Assembly: GCA_046297935.1 (NCBI GenBank)
Contig: JBKBHA010000023.1
Coordinates: forward strand, 1 to 15,439
Origin: CAYMZZ01 sp046297935
GTDB lineage: Bacteria; Bacteroidota; Bacteroidia; Chitinophagales; Chitinophagaceae
Direction of reading: 5' to 3'
DNA: 15,439 nucleotides
Position numbers and translations under genes: made by a program. Positions within the stretch are counted from its first letter, which is position 1. The number at the start of each line of letters is the position of its first letter. Positions 15,096 through 15,439 of this stretch are shown here, piece by piece. The notes beneath the pieces were generated by a model. That model was not told the origin of the DNA. It did no database searches and saw nothing but the letters and a program-made list of their open reading frames with translations.

Positions 15096-15439
15096 TGTGT
15101 AAGATAAATTGTAAGTATGTTATTTTCATGAGAGAATCAGCACAGCTTCTGCTGAAATTGAAAGCTTCCCTTAATTAGTAGCAGTTAAAACTAAAGATTT
15201 CCACTCAATGTTCTCATCTTTTTGGATGGTTGGGAACCGATCTGTTTTCTGATGCCGTTTCAGAAAGGTTGTAGGTGGTATGTACCCAAGTGATTGATGA
15301 GGCCTTTGATTGTTGTATATCCACATCCAGGCTGTAGCCATTAACTGGGCTTCTGTCAACCTTGAGAACTGGTAAGCATCCAATACTTCTTCCCGAAAAC
15401 TGCGGTTAAATCGTTCCATATAGCCATTTTGATGAGGTT
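15096..15439 (-). mobile_element. IS3-family insertion sequence, 3' end only
   Basis: The element includes the transposase end (15171-15439) and about 75 bp of following non-coding DNA. The plus-strand TGTGTAAG at 15096 is a plausible outer tip, since IS3 ends begin with TG, and lies 11 bp from the start of the RAYT remnant. The other end is beyond the window, so neither the terminal repeat nor a target duplication can be confirmed. Confidence 0.55.
15171..15439 (-). CDS. IS3-family transposase OrfB, C-terminal part
   Basis: The open frame enters from the right edge and reads PHQNGYMERFNRSFREEVLD and then AYQFSRL, ending with a typical YNNQRPHQSLGYIPPTTF segment and a stop at 15171. This is the end of the DDE integrase core (rve), with the final catalytic Glu in YMERFN. 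At least 89 residues are visible and the N-terminal part, including both Asp residues, lies outside. An internal Met at 15419 is not the start. In IS3 elements OrfB is usually made by frameshift from OrfA; that cannot be judged here. Confidence 0.92.
   Translation of the reverse strand, partial: PHQNGYMERFNRSFREEVLDAYQFSRLTEAQLMATAWMWIYNNQRPHQSLGYIPPTTFLKRHQKTDRFPTIQKDENIEWKSLVLTATN

Overview
The window looks like a chromosomal segment of a Bacteroidota bacterium, most likely near Chitinophagaceae. This is an inference from gene content: a SusC/SusD outer-membrane pair, a SusD lipoprotein whose acidic residues follow the lipid cysteine, TAnnTTTG-type promoter elements, and almost no Shine-Dalgarno sequences. 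No rRNA, tRNA or CRISPR array was seen.

Region 1 (1-3848) is a photolyase/cryptochrome neighbourhood. A short-chain dehydrogenase (minus strand) diverges from three plus-strand genes: a DPRP-type cryptochrome/photolyase homologue, a 60-residue DUF2256 zinc-ribbon-like protein whose start overlaps the photolyase stop, and a second photolyase-like protein. That last protein begins directly with the FAD-binding domain and carries a Rossmann-like segment at its C-terminus, so the usual domain order appears reversed. An acyl-CoA thioesterase follows (3878-4402), probably from its own promoter.

Region 2 (4399-7231) is the mutS2 gene (minus strand) between two composite intergenic repeat blocks. 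Each block is built, left to right, from purine-rich heptamers (GTGARAS type), a large palindrome made of ATCTGCG words, and pyrimidine-rich heptamers. The left block holds an exact 43-bp inverted repeat. The TGA stop codons of both the thioesterase and mutS2 lie inside the heptamer arrays, and the mutS2 promoter abuts another array. A degenerate single arm of the same palindrome lies at 168-191. MutS2 ends without the usual Smr nuclease domain.

Region 3 (7232-13827) is a minus-strand nutrient-uptake locus: a ROK-family regulator, then a SusC TonB-dependent transporter, then a SusD lipoprotein, closed by a strong terminator. No glycoside hydrolase or other enzyme is attached, so the substrate is unknown.

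Region 4 (13828-15439) holds an exported MsrA methionine sulfoxide reductase, a perfect 19-bp-stem palindrome, the internally deleted remains of a RAYT (REP-associated tyrosine transposase) gene, and the 3' end of an IS3-family element that runs off the window. The RAYT relic is notable because such enzymes mobilise palindromic intergenic repeats. The 190 bp at 13828-14017 between the ROK gene and msrA hold no gene that I can support.
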